Source: Calocera cornea HHB12733
Taxonomy: Eukaryota > Basidiomycota > Dacrymycetes > Dacrymycetales > Dacrymycetaceae
Reading direction: 5' to 3'
Assembly: GCA_001632435.1 (NCBI GenBank)
Contig: KV424160.1
Span: 1 to 29,022, forward strand
DNA: 29,022 bases
Made by a program: the position numbers and the translations under genes
Notes under the pieces: model-generated
What the model saw: only the letters and a program-made list of their open reading frames with translations
Told to the model about the DNA's origin: nothing
Databases searched by the model: none
In this document: positions 1 to 10,161 of the stretch, in pieces
Layout: every line of letters starts with the position of its first letter
Numbering within the stretch: the first letter of the stretch is position 1

Positions 1-97
1 TTTGAATCGGGTTACGCTATGTCGTTGGTATGTTCGCGATTTCGAAGATTCTATTCGAGACAAGTGAACACTGACAGTCTGATAGAAACTCACCAAT

Positions 98-115
98 ATC
101 CCGGCATGACCTCCA
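98..115 (-). other. Candidate tRNA primer-binding site next to the LTR-like block
   Basis: On the minus strand, one base beyond the end of the 351-bp block, the sequence begins TGGAGGTCATGCCGGGAT. It starts with TGG, the complement of a tRNA CCA end, and its complement reads like a tRNA 3' end (CCCGG, acceptor strand, CCA). That is where a reverse-transcribing LTR element carries its primer-binding site. If so, the block at 117-467 is the 5' LTR of a minus-strand element whose body lies left of the window. The matching tRNA was not identified, so this stays a candidate. Confidence 0.35.
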
Positions 116-116
116 A

Positions 117-467
117 TGAATAGCTAGTACCACAGTTTGTAGTAGATAGTATAATGGGATCTTGTTGATTTCTACCAGAGGAGTGTCGCTTGTGAGAGAC
201 GAGATAACGCTTGTCGATAACGCGGGATAACGCCTTCGGGTAACGATATTTGGACAGGGGGAAACGGCAACTCATATTCGCTACCTAGACAGCATAGTTA
301 AGTAGCTACGGGATTCCTGTATATTCCCAGGCACCAGGCACCAGGCACGAAGCCGTTCCTGGTACCTGACCAAGTGAGACTTCTGTAACCCGGAATCCGT
401 ACGGAGCGTTATCATGTAACGCCCCTCTAATGCTTTGTCGCCAGTAGGGAATAGAATCGGATGTACA
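117..467 (-). repeat. 351-bp LTR-like block, copy 1
   Basis: This block is repeated in direct orientation exactly 26,200 bases further on (26317-26667), with only two differences that I can see (near positions 261 and 431). Homology starts and stops abruptly at TG...CA, the classic LTR ends. It is rich in the motif TAACGC, with three copies close together near 195-225 and an inverted pair at 406-422 (GCGTTA, 5-nt loop, TAACGC). Its high-coordinate end interrupts MYND copy A within an exon. No 5-bp target duplication is visible, because only one host junction is in the window. It could also be the end of another kind of transposon. Confidence 0.7.
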
Positions 468-1216
468 GCAAGCAGTATGTCTCGTCTTGCGAGTGGCATG
501 TTCGTAAGTAGAGCCGTCAACGCCGAAGAGATGGATGCCAGGGTTTGGAACATCTGGTACCTGCCGGTGCTCGGTAACAGCTCAGTCGAGTTCCAGCCAG
601 GGTCATCATCTTTGATGTTGAGATACTTGATATTCGAGAAGATGAACTTGAATGTCTCCGCAAGACAGCTAACAACAGCAGAGAGGTGCCTCATGGTATG
701 TGGAGAACCGAGGTATTTCTGCATATACGGCTGGCAAGAACCTACGAGAATGATAAGGAAGTTCACGCGACTGTAGACGTCCAGGCAGGCTAGTGTGTCG
801 ATGGGCGCAGTCGTCCATCTTGTGAGTGTAGACACGAACTCGGGTAGAGACTGGGCACAGAAGCGAGACAAAATGGAAAGCAAGCGAGCAGTTTGAGACT
901 CGTCTCGATATGCTCTCTGTCACAAGGTGCAAGACAACACGTGTAAACTTGCGCAGCCTTCCACACATTATCCACTTACGATGCGAGCTCTCCATTCAAT
1001 CATGGACTCTTCTTGGATATGCAGCTCCAGGCTTGGTAGTGTGTTGGAAAGGAGTCCTGAATAGGTCTGAGCATGGTCCAGGTTTGACAGGCCCGACTGA
1101 CCGAGGTAGTGAGCAAGCGCTCCTGCTTCTAATGCGGCGAGCTGGCGGAGCTTTGTGGCATGATCAGGTTTGGCTGCAATGGGGGATGGTGCATGCGAGG
1201 AGCTCGAAAAGGACAT
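468..1216 (-). pseudogene. MYND-family gene copy A, 3'-truncated by the LTR-like block
   Basis: This is the 5' part of a member of the local MYND-finger family. Exons read 1216-1102 (115 nt, ending in phase 1 at the family's Leu-Gly junction), 1056-980 (77 nt) and 916 to 468. Introns of 45 and 63 bp have GT-AG ends. The N-terminus carries the family pattern LRQLAALEAGALAHYLG, and the helical core (SILSRFCAQSLPEF, then CQPYMQKYL) matches copies B and C. The frame is open up to 468, where the sequence passes into the 351-bp block. The whole C-terminal third, including the zinc finger, is missing. The neighbouring CTGCTTGC at the break is shared with copy C, which shows that the exon was cut. 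Family membership is clear. Whether a truncated protein is made is unknown. Confidence 0.75.
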
Positions 1217-1549
1217 GAGTGGTAGATGAAACGATGGACGCTCAAGCGGACGCGTCGACGCGGCCAGAACGCGTCGAGGCCGGAAGGTCGGAAACGCGCC
1301 CCTCACACAAGCACTCTTCGGAATGATTCCAGACTCTTATGCAAATATTGACAAATCTCGCCAGCCAGGTGCATGAGTTTTCAGTAATCACCTGAAGGGG
1401 CTAATACCGTCTCATCAGATCCATAGTACAGACGTCTTGGAGCTCAACCCACATCCATGTCTTACAGCATTGTCCACATCAATGCTTGCCATGACACCAG
1501 TCGAAGACCGTGACCAAATGTTATTTGCATCACAAAGTTTGACTGAGAA

Positions 1550-1631
1550 TCACCATGGTGTCTTGAAGCAGCACGCCCTATGCGGTGGTTGTTAAGTCTT
1601 GCCCATCTTCAATCTGATGCTCCTTGCTGCC
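1550..1631 (-). pseudogene. Relic of a MYND terminal exon
   Basis: On the minus strand, following a CTTAG acceptor, 82 bases align with the last exon of copy C (3883-3803). It starts with a GSKEHQIED-like reading where the family has CSKxHQxED, and ends in CAAGACACCATGG just before the stop, as copy C does. The first Cys is Gly, a TAG interrupts the frame, and one base is inserted. I find no convincing microexon in front of it. It is the last visible trace of another copy between A and B. Confidence 0.5.
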
Positions 1632-1821
1632 CTAAGGAGGGAAGGAGTCTCCGAGTCCGACGCCCCGGACAAGGTCTACTTCTCACTCATACTACGACTA
1701 CGTGTACAAACCCGTCTGTCTTCTTTCAAGGGACGTACGGCTACTGCACCTTCTTCTATTGAGATCGCATTCCGATACAGAACTACGCAGGGATACAAGT
1801 CAATGCACGTATGGCATCTTG

Positions 1822-3023
1822 TTATGTAACAAATGTGAACGGCGTCTTGTAGCACCAAGCTTGGTGCGGTCTAACAGAGTCCCACCAATCGTCCGTCTCA
1901 TGTCGCTTGCTGCACTTGAGATAAGATCAGCAAGTAGTTTCAATGAGGTTGGGGAGAACACTCTTACGTAGAGGACGACGCGACACCTGCAGAACACGTT
2001 AACCGATGCCCATGGTTGTATCGTCGTCGTGCGCTTACCTGCTGCACTGAAAGAGCTGCCCATTATCCCCCGTCCTGTAGCATCCACGACGTCCGCATTG
2101 CTGCAGCCCATGCACGGCATCCACGTGGTCTACAGGCTTGAGATGATCCTCGTTTCCTTAGAGAAACTTGGACAGGGCATGAAACGAGTTATGGTCGCGG
2201 GACGGCGCATCGTTCCAATCGAGCAGCTACTCGGCAATGGACACAAGATGTGTAGCAACTGGAGCACGACGAAGTCTGCTTTTATCCTCTGATGGCATGT
2301 GCATCATGATGGTGAGGACGATGTCCGACACGGAGGCCAGGCTGGACAGAATCTTTTTGGGACAAGCTCTCCGACACGGCCTGAGCGTGGGTATGGTGCC
2401 AAGCACTCACCCATCAAGCATCTCGCTCTCTCAGCGTTGACCCACAGAAGCTTGAGAGCGATTGCGCCTATCAGATAGCCTCAATATACAGCATCAGAAG
2501 CAAACAGATGCGTCTTCGCATAGGGCTGGCAGAAAAGAATGAGGCCCTGGAGGAACTTTAGGCGCTTGAAGATATCCCCATGGACTTGCTCCTCAATCGG
2601 ATTATTCGTTTTTGTGTAGTCCGCTTGCCCAAGGTTCAACGGTAGCTGAGAATTTCTGAGGAGGGAAGCGACAAATTGAGGAAGATACTAGGCGGAGAAA
2701 CGACCGAGGATTGCAAGGCACTGAGAGGATGACGCCTTCGGCTGGTTGTACTGCAAGCATAAGTGATCAACTTCGGCCGATAGAACAGGAACACATTGTA
2801 AACGTACCATCCAGTAGAACGTCTGGCAGGGATCCTCCGTGCCCACATCCAGAATGAGCGGTGCGCCGCGATTCAGACCTGAATGACTGTCAACCGAGCC
2901 ATACACCATGTACTGTAAAGGTGAAGTGCACTTACCGAGGTGGTGTACGAGGACCGCTGTCTATTCGGCGGCAACTTTGCGAAGCCCGATCGCTAGCTCC
3001 TGGTTAGTTGCCAAAGTCGACAT
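1822..3023 (-). pseudogene. MYND-family gene copy B, inactivated by stop codons
   Basis: The family exon plan is complete: exon 1 3023-2936 (phase 1), exon 2 2878-2808, long exon 3 2750-2039, 19-nt microexon 1986-1968 (CRVVLY) and last exon 1914-1822. The last exon encodes an intact finger end, CSKRHETDDWW through HQAWCYKTP. The two outer cysteines are in CGRRGC, followed by QCSR at the exon 3 end. In-frame stops lie at 2963-2961 (in the Leu-Gly helix), 2690-2688 (FSA*YLP, where copy A has FCAQSLP) and 2483-2481, and the frame shifts further along exon 3. Splice sites and zinc ligands survive while the body has decayed, which suggests fairly recent inactivation. A role is not known. MYND fingers usually bind protein partners. 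Confidence 0.8.
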
Positions 3024-3233
3024 TCCCGCATAGGCTGAATGAAAGAGTTGGTTGATCACAGCGGGAATATCGAAAGGCACGTTGCGTGAATTCGCGCTCC
3101 GCCGCCTCCCGCGGTCCCTTGCTTCCGTGCAGCACTGTGAGATCGACGCTGGCAATCGATCGCCTATTGTCTTGGGCAACGGCAGCACTGTCTCTACGGA
3201 TACAGCTAATTTTGCGTTTCAAGATATATTAAT

Positions 3234-3346
3234 TCAGACCGCCAAACACTCCGCCACTGCCGCTGCGAGCAAGGCCGCCTCTGACAGCCACGCCGTAAGA
3301 GTCATAACACTCCCAGACAGCGATGGCACACGCAAGCGAATGAGAA
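3234..3346 (-). pseudogene. Decayed copy of the second exon of the small membrane-protein gene
   Basis: The minus-strand reading after a CAG acceptor begins VLIRLRVPSLSG and resembles VLIRVGVSLFGIAMVLTT in exon 2 of the gene at 5576-6073. The DNA aligns too, for example CGTAAG, CAT, TCCCAxACAGCGA and GAATxAGAA in the same order on the plus strand, followed by the acceptor. It ends early at a TGA. A weak resemblance to exon 1 of that gene around 3440-3560 was not firm enough to annotate. It lies between MYND copies B and C, which suggests that MYND gene and membrane-protein gene were duplicated together. Confidence 0.5.
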
Positions 3347-3802
3347 CTGACAGCCCGACGGAATCAGTCGGCTGTATTCCTGCTTTTGTTGTTCTCGGTC
3401 GGCAGGGGAAGTAGCAGGGGCTGGTTATGGCAAAGGAATTGAGAACACAATAAGCAAGTTCCGCTCGTGCGGCGCTGCGGGCTACCCTAAATCAACCTCC
3501 TGTGACATCGCATATCCCCAGTCAGACGGCTTCTTGCCATCGCTTATCCGTTCTATATGCCGAGCCAACGCGTGCTTGTGGCACGTATGCGCCAGTCGGT
3601 GTTACGAATGAGGTTGTCCACAGAGGATGCGCGTCGTCCATGAAGCGCTGTCGACGGGGCGACTTTTGCCGCTTAGGAGGCGCCCGACGCGACCGGACGA
3701 AAGAATGTGTTGTTCCATATGGTCATTCCCTATGGTCATCCTACAGCCATAGACCGAAGCAATTCATACATTGCCCTGATACCCACAATTCCGCGCCATC
3801 AT

Positions 3803-5454
3803 CTACCATGGTGTCTTGTAGCACCAAGCCTTGTGTGGCCGCCTACAATCTTGCCAGTCTTCCTTCTGATGCGCTTTCCTACACTGGTATTTGAATGAGT
3901 ATGCCACCATGACCACGAGACAAGTTGCTCACGTAAAGAACGACTTTACACCTTGAAGTTGACTCAGTCGCCATTTTTCAAGCATATATGCGCATAACTC
4001 ACCTGCTGCACTGGAAGAGTGTCGCGTTGTCGATCATCTTGCAGCATCCACGCCGTCCGCATCTTTCCAGATAGTGTAGCTCGTCGGTATCCTTTCCCAA
4101 GACGACCATATTGGCATCCCCGTCGCCGCACACAACTACACTAAGGATGCCGAAACGACGCCGCTGAGTCATGGATTTTGGAAGGTCAGCTACAGCCACC
4201 ACAGCTGGCAGGAGTTGCTTGAGTCGACTCCTAGGGGCAAGCAGTGCTTTTCGTCTCCCGGATGACATGTTCACGAGTACAGTCGACTCTGTCTAAGCCG
4301 ATGACGTCGGGAGGGGGGGTTGGCTATCGACTTAGAGAGAGTATCAGTATGCGGAGCTCGGGCTTAATGGCTTGGAGATTGAAATAAGTCACATGATCTC
4401 GGACATAAGCCTGTTTAAGTCACATGACAATGACAATAAGCTGCTTAAAGTAAGCATATGCATACTTACTCATGCCTTATGGTGCCAAATAAGCGCAAAG
4501 CCATTTGGATGCAGAGACAATGACGCGTACGGCTCCTTTTCTCTTCTCCAGGAACTTCCAGAAGTCCGGCCTCGGCTCCGAGATCCCCGGAAGAACTCTC
4601 TCTAAGCCAATAATACTAGGACAACACCGCGATCTGGGTATTGCATATTGGATTATAAGGCGGAAGCAATTCCCCCCCTTTCCCAAGTCCGGAAGGGCCA
4701 AATCGTATCGGCTTAGAGAGGATATCGGCTTAGAGAGTATCAGCTTAGACAGAGTCGACTGTATAGCAGCAAGCGCCTCGAAGATCGCTCCAGAGTATTG
4801 AAACAGCCGGATGTGCACACACTTGGTGACATCTCATGGGACCAGCTCGCATCATGATCCTCCATGCTGAAGAGGTGAAGACAAGCAAACCCAATCGTAA
4901 ACGCATCAACAAGACAGTAAACGAGTTGGGAGGTTCGCTTGATCGTATGCGAGGCATGGATATACTTGCGCATATATGGCTCACATGAAGCCAGGAGAAC
5001 GTGCAAGAAGAGTGACCGAACATAGATATCCATGAAGCCAGAATGTGTCATTGGGGCACCAGCCCATTTGGTGATTGAGTGCACGAACTCGGGCAGGGAT
5101 TGGGCAGAGAAGCGGGCTAGGATTGAGAGCAGACGGCCAGTAGCAGACTTGTCTTGATATGCCAGCTATCATAAGTGGTGAGCCAATAAGAGATAGTTAG
5201 GCTCAAACCACCGCCATCTTTCTACTTACAATCTGTTGTCGCCATTCCATGTCTGACTCTTCTCGACTCTGCATCTCCAGCCTCGAGGAAATAAGGCCTG
5301 GAGCGTTCTCAGCTCAATCTTGGCCTAAGATGGTCTGCTGACCAAGGGAGCGGGCAATCCATATTGGCTGGTCTGGACTTGTTTGATATTACACTTGCCG
5401 CGCACATTTGTTGAGACGAGAGACCCCGAACGCTACCCAGACTGACTGTGCCAT
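3803..5454 (-). pseudogene. MYND-family gene copy C, split by a MITE
   Basis: Exons read 5454-5343 (phase 1), 5297-5230, a long exon 5165 to 4003 interrupted by the element at 4280-4761, the 19-nt microexon 3951-3933 (CKVVLY) and last exon 3883-3803 (CRKAHQKEDWQ to KAWCYKTPW). The finger ligands CGRRGC, QCSR, CK and YC, then H and C, are all present. Taking out the element with one TA duplicate makes the reading run on in frame as EALAAILVNMSSGRRKALLA, which parallels copy A's SALTALLTNMPLARRDILLA. Other lesions are a TAA at 5391-5389 in exon 1 and a frame change near 4810-4825. The element is therefore not the only damage, and the order of events cannot be told. Regarded as dead. Confidence 0.8.
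4280..4761. mobile_element. 482-bp MITE with TA target duplication, Tc1/mariner-pogo type
   Basis: Terminal inverted repeats of 23 bp, CAGTCGACTCTGTCTAAGC and onwards at 4280-4302 and the reverse complement at 4739-4761, differ at one base. A TA dinucleotide flanks both ends (4278-4279, 4762-4763), the insertion signature of the Tc1/mariner superfamily. There is no transposase inside, so it is non-autonomous. Subterminal copies of CTTAGAGAG and its complement recur near 4330, 4600, 4705 and 4725, and an imperfect palindrome is centred near 4455. Its ends differ from those of the Fot1/pogo element at 10162-12019, so that element is not its obvious helper. It sits in an exon of MYND copy C. Confidence 0.88.
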
Positions 5455-5575
5455 CTAATGAAAAGGTTTACTGAACAAGCGCATCATGCGCGGCTCAGGG
5501 CTCGGCATGAAGGGCAAAGTCGGCGGTAGGGCATTGTAGACTAATGGCCTGTACATGAGGGCACCCAGAACTGTC

Positions 5576-6073
5576 CTATCTCCAAGTCTTCTGCTCGACG
5601 AGGACCGGGCTTGTACCGCCTAGGGCCGCTCTCAGCCCAATACCCATCCCAAGGTCTGACAGGGCCGCTGCAAGCACGGTCGCCCCGCCCCTTCCCGTCG
5701 TAAGCACCATCGCGATCCCAAACAGCGACACTCCCACGCGAATAAGAACTGCGAACGGAGGATCAACCTACTACTATCGGACAGAAGCAGACAAAGGACA
5801 CGCACCGACGCTCCGCGCGAACCGCTCATTCCCCTCCCACACCGCTATCGCATACGCCAATCCAACAATGAAAAGCCCATACGCCGCGAAGGCATGCGCG
5901 TCTCTTGCTTCCGGGTGGACGCTGGCCGTCTTCAGCCCCGTGTAGCTTGCGATCAACCGCGGGAGAGCGCCGTCGACCACGGTAGAGGGGTCGTATAGCA
6001 GCCCGAGGCTGAGTAGGAAGCAGAAGAGTGAGGTGAGCGAGATATCGACTTTGGCGTAGAGCGGAAGGGGCAT
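5576..6073 (-). CDS. Small hydrophobic protein, about four membrane helices, unknown function
   Basis: Two exons, 6073-5806 and 5748-5576, joined across a 57-bp GT-AG intron, give 146 residues. The start is the ATG at 6073, because the open frame upstream offers no ATG. The protein opens MPLPLYAKVDISLTSLFC and has hydrophobic stretches at roughly 9-25, 66-80, 91-105 and 110-125, with short loops and a charged end (VEQKTW). That pattern fits a small four-helix protein of an internal membrane or the plasma membrane. I do not recognise the family, and likening it to other small four-helix proteins would be guesswork. A decayed partial copy lies at 3234-3346. The next gene to the left is MYND copy C on the same strand. 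Confidence 0.65.
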
Positions 6074-7036
6074 GATGCTACCGCGCTGTGAGGAGATGAG
6101 AGGACTGGCAAGCACGAGCGGCAGCCCGCCGCTCGAGGATATAACCAGGCATGCAAAGTCCTAGCATAGCAAACGCTCCTGATACATGAGCGTGCATCGC
6201 TGGTATATCCAAAAGAACTCTCAAAATAGAAGCGGAATATGTATGCAAGCAAGGGCGCTTCTTGCCTTCCTGCTAACCTAAGCGTTTGAGACAATACAAA
6301 CCGCTGCAGCATCACCGCGCGGTTTTTGATAGCCGGTGCCGGAGGACCCTGGACCCATGTAAAGCTGCGGTTGGCTCGCGATGAATGTGGGATGGGGGCG
6401 GCGCTGGAGGCGATACGAGCGAGTGGCACTTATAGCAACTCTGTGATGAAGAAGAGGAAAGTGCAGTTGCAGCGTCCGAGACAGGGGTGTTGGAATGTAT
6501 TGTGTTGCCGAACCCCTTGCCCCATGTTTGTCGCGCGCGTTATGTCCTCCTGTCCGCCGCGGGGACAGGGTGCACCGATTGTAGTCGTCGCGCACGGAGA
6601 AAACGACATAGAGCGGGAAGGGCACGTAGGTAACATGCCACCGGTGATTCGGTATCGCCGTGGGTAAGCTATTGCAAAGTAGTATATAAGTAACTGTAAT
6701 AGTAGCCCACAGCGAAGTATATCACGCCGGCGTAGCCTGCAGAGAGCAGAAATTGCCGAGGTTGTGGAGGAGCAGAGAGAGAACCGACGTCGACGACGAG
6801 CCTGAAGACACGGCCTTATCGCTAAACGTCCGAAGTACTGCGCAGAATACCGACGTTCCAGCCCAAGACCTCACGAAGCAGATCCAGGACCGGCCCTCGT
6901 AAGCAGTCGGGCAGATGCAGGCGAGAGCCTCGATCGGCGGGCTGGTGAGGCGAAGTAGCATCAGGGCGCGTGGGCAAACTTGTCCCGTCAGGGACGACGT
7001 ATTGACGGAGCCCCCGGGGCTTCCCGTGTCCCTTAG
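6074..7036. other. No supported gene
   Basis: Several open frames overlap on both strands here, but none shows a recognisable domain together with plausible splice sites. The first part probably holds the promoter of the minus-strand membrane-protein gene. A stretch around 6795-6900 on the plus strand ends in a good donor (CTC|GTAAGC) and could be an exon in front of 7037-7282, but it has an in-frame TGA upstream. Confidence 0.4.
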
Positions 7037-7282
7037 GCGGCAAGCAGGTGCTCCGCCGGCCCAGGCACGGATCCCAAGAGCATTATTGACCGCGTCACAC
7101 TGTCAGGTGGCAATGAAGGAAAGACAGGTAAACAAGCAGCCGATGAATTGGGGATTGATTTGGGAGGCGCGAAGGCCGCGATCGGCGAGGAGGGTCGAAT
7201 GCTCACGAGTGTTCTGGAGCGCGGGGTGGTCAGCACTGGGCCGACGGGCACGGGCCACGCCTGGACACGCGGCGTCTACTGA
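7037..7282 (+). CDS. Possible last coding exon of an unidentified gene
   Basis: After a CCCTTAG acceptor a frame runs open to TGA at 7280-7282 and reads, in part, KSIIDRVTLSGGNEGKTGK, then ELGIDLGGAKAAIGEEGR, ending HAWTRGVY. Its mix of charged residues and glycine looks more protein-like than the overlapping frames, including an open minus-strand frame rich in Ser and Pro. A candidate upstream exon ends at a GTAAGC donor near 6900 in a compatible phase. I do not recognise the family. It could also be a gene remnant or chance. Confidence 0.22.
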   Translation, partial: AASRCSAGPGTDPKSIIDRVTLSGGNEGKTGKQAADELGIDLGGAKAAIGEEGRMLTSVLERGVVSTGPTGTGHAWTRGVY

Positions 7283-7947
7283 ACAGAGGGCTTGTTTAAG
7301 TCGCTGGAGAGCGTTTAGCCCGATATGACCTGCTCTCGTGCACCTTCGGGAGATATGCAGCTGGATGGACCGAAGTGGGCAAGGAGAGCGATCGGCGTTA
7401 TGGCCTCCACGGACGGAGGCGCATTCGTATTCAGTCGCGTAGCGGGATGACGTCGGCCGTCGGTGGTCCCTTGCGAGGGGTCGTGTGCCAAGGGTTTTTG
7501 TTGACGGGATACGTGCGCCCAGCGGGTGAGGTCGGGGGGCGCTAATTGCGTTGGTTGAGGAGTACGAAGGATAATTGACTTTGCAACTTGACAGAGGGGA
7601 AATGGGGAAACACGGCTTGGTGAAGGTATCAGAAGGGCAATTGGCCCGCTATCAGGGTTCCGGAACGCGGGGCGAATCACGCGTGCAGGGCAGGACGGTG
7701 AGAAAACAGAAGGCTCGCGTGCTCGCGAAGCGCGAAGCGCGCCTTGACACCGCTCCATGCATGCCGCTCGACATCATCGGCCCATCAACCCACCCCCACC
7801 GCTCGATCAGTCCGGTGCGCATGCGGGGTAACCGGAGGGAGGGCCGGTCATGCGCCCGCTTTCGCAGCCCCGCAGGGGAGGTGGGCTCCGGCAAGGCGGG
7901 AGGGCGATGGTGGGTGAGTGTGTGCCTGCGCCACGCTCTCCCGGGCA

Positions 7948-7953
7948 TATAAA
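7948..7953 (+). promoter_or_regulatory. TATA box candidate for the MFS gene
   Basis: TATAAA lies 280 bases before the MFS start codon in a GC-rich stretch (CATATAAAGGCC). No other gene starts nearby. Transcription would begin about 30 bases downstream and leave a leader of roughly 240 bases. From 7283 to 8227 I see no other supported feature. Confidence 0.4.
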
Positions 7954-8227
7954 GGCCGGGGATGGACGGGATGCGGGATGAGGTTGAGCGATATCTTGGC
8001 TGCTTTTCGTGTGCAGGTTTGGGAGGTGAGTGCTCCGTGCATATATTCACCCGAGGAGGAGCTCACGAAGCGTGGTATTGTTAGAACAGGGCGCGCTCGT
8101 CATACGAAGCTTCCCTCCTCTGGTCTATCTTAGGACTATCACGACAACCACTCGATAACCGACCGCATATATCCACCTTTCTCGCCGTTCTCCATTTCCC
8201 AAACCCCAGCACATACAAGCACAAGCC

Positions 8228-10046
8228 ATGGACAACAACACCGAGCTGAAGCCGCAGACGGCGCTCGTCGAGCATGCCCACACCGCGCCCACGCCCCCCT
8301 CCTCCGACACGCACCCACACGCGCCCGTCCACCTAGGGCACGGCCCGCACACCGCGTCGTTCGAAGCTAAACTAGCCGAATCGCCCGCCCAGCTGCTCGC
8401 CGAGCTGCCAGACCACGAGACGGAGCGGCAACTGCTGCGCAAGCTCGACTGGTACCTCGTGCCCTGGCTGTCCCTCCTCTACCTGCTCTCCTTCCTCGAT
8501 CGCACCAGCATCGGCAACGCCAAGCTGTACCACCTCGAGCAGGACCTGGGCATCACGGACCAGCAGTACCTCGTCGCCCTCACAATATTCTTCATCTCCT
8601 ACGCCGTGTTCGAGGTGCCCAGCAACGTCTTCCTCAAGCGCCTCCGGCCGAGCATATGGCTGAGCTTCACCATGCTCATGTGGGGCGTGATGATGACCAT
8701 ACAGGGGCTGGTGCAAAACTATGGAGGACTGCTGACGATGCGCTGGTTCCTGGGCTTGTTCGAGGCCGGACTGTTCCCGGGGGTCAACTACTACCTCTCT
8801 TGGTGCGTGCGTCTCCCGCTTGTGAAGGTCGGCCCGACTGACGGAGGTACAGCTGGTACAAGCGCTCAGAGTTTGGCATTCGCGCAGCGGTGTTCTTCTC
8901 TGCGGCGACCGTGTCAGGCGCATTTGGTGGGCTCTTGGCGGCGGCTATTAGCAATATGGAGGGTGTTGGTGGGAAGCCAGCCTGGGTGCGCAGGACTACT
9001 CTCTCTGTATGCTGCAGAAACTGACGATGCGTGCAGGCCTGGATCTTCATAATCGAAGGCCTCGCGACCGTCTTAGCGGGAGTCGCCTCCTTCTGGATAA
9101 TCCAAGACTTCCCGGACACGGCCAAGTTCCTGACCGAGACCGAGCGCGCGTTCGTCGTCCGCCGGCTGCAGGAGGACGACCAGTTCTCGGCCGCGGGCGA
9201 GGAGTACCGCTGGAAGTACGTGTGGGCCGCCGTGAGGGACTGGAAGACGTGGGTCGGGATGCTGTGCTATTGCGGCATTGATGCGCCGCTGTATGCGTTC
9301 TCGCTGTTTACGCCGAGTATCATTAACCAGCTGGGTGAGCCGCCTGTCTTTCCCCCCGGAGACGGCGCTAACGCGTGAGCGTAGGGTACACCGCAACTCC
9401 AGCAAACCTGCTCTCCGTGCCCGTCTACGTCTGGGCCTGCATCCTCACTTGCGGCGTCGGCTGGCTCGCAGACCGCAAGCAGACCCGCGGCTGGTTCAAC
9501 CTGATCTTCCTTGCCGTCGGCGCAGCGGGGTACATAATCCTGATCGCCTCTCGCAACCCTGCGCTCTCGTACTTTGCCGTGTACCTCGCCGCCTCGGGCA
9601 TCTATCCGCTCATCCCCAACACGGTCGCATTTGTGTCGAACAACATGGAGGGGTCGTACAAGCGCAGCGTCGGGCTGGCCATGGTGATCGGGTTCGGCAA
9701 CCTGAACGGCGCGGTGAGTAGCAACATCTACCGCGCCGCCGACACGCCCTGGTACCGCCTCGGCCACGTCATCGTCCTGGTCTACATCTGCATCGGCTTC
9801 GTCAGTACGGTGATAATGATGATCGGGCTGAAGCGGGAGAATGCGAAGAGGGAGAGGGGCGAGAGGGACGAAATCGTGGGCCCACAGGGGGAGAAGGGCG
9901 TTACGGAGCACAAGAACGGGGTGTATGAGACGGTCGAGGAGGCCAAGGTGCGTTTCCTGTCATCTGAATGTCACGGAACGAGGGTCTGACGGGCTGGGCA
10001 GAGGGACAAGGGCGACCAGTGGTCCGGATATAGGTATGTTATCTGA
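8228..10046 (+). CDS. MFS transporter, anion:cation symporter (Dal5/TNA1-like) family
   Basis: Five exons (8228-8802, 8853-8985, 9037-9334, 9385-9947, 10002-10046) with four introns of 50-54 bp join in frame to 537 residues. The first ~75 residues are a soluble His/Pro-rich tail. Then come KLDWYLVPWLSLLYLLSFLD and RTSIGNAK, the family's first helix and signature loop. Helix-rich segments follow, with LFEAGLFPGVNYYLS in helix 4 and CWYKRSEFGIRAA after it, a central loop rich in Glu and Arg, and six more helices. The end EEAKRDKGDQWSGYRYVI needs the tiny 15-codon last exon; reading through its donor would give an unrelated tail. Relatives carry allantoate, nicotinate, pantothenate or other organic anions with protons across the plasma membrane. 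The substrate cannot be read from sequence. The pogo-type transposon sits 115 bp past the stop. Confidence 0.93.
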
Positions 10047-10161
10047 GTACGGGCAAGAGACCACATCGGCGGGGGGCTTCGCACCTGCAACCCGTGTTGT
10101 GCATGGCGGGAAGGTTGGAAGGTTGGAACTTGGAGATGTCCCGTCATGTCAAGAGCAGTTA

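Noticed and set aside
281..467. C-terminal extension of MYND copy A reading into the 351-bp block
   Set aside because: The same residues are encoded in copy 2 of the block next to a different gene, so they belong to the repeat and not to the MYND protein.
4280..4761. MITE as a derivative of the pogo-type element at 10162-12019
   Set aside because: Both duplicate TA, but the terminal repeats are unrelated (CAGTCGACTC versus ACGTAGAGTA).
8372..9911. Long minus-strand frames opposite the MFS gene
   Set aside because: Shadows of a GC-rich coding strand; they have biased composition and ignore the clear five-exon plus-strand gene.
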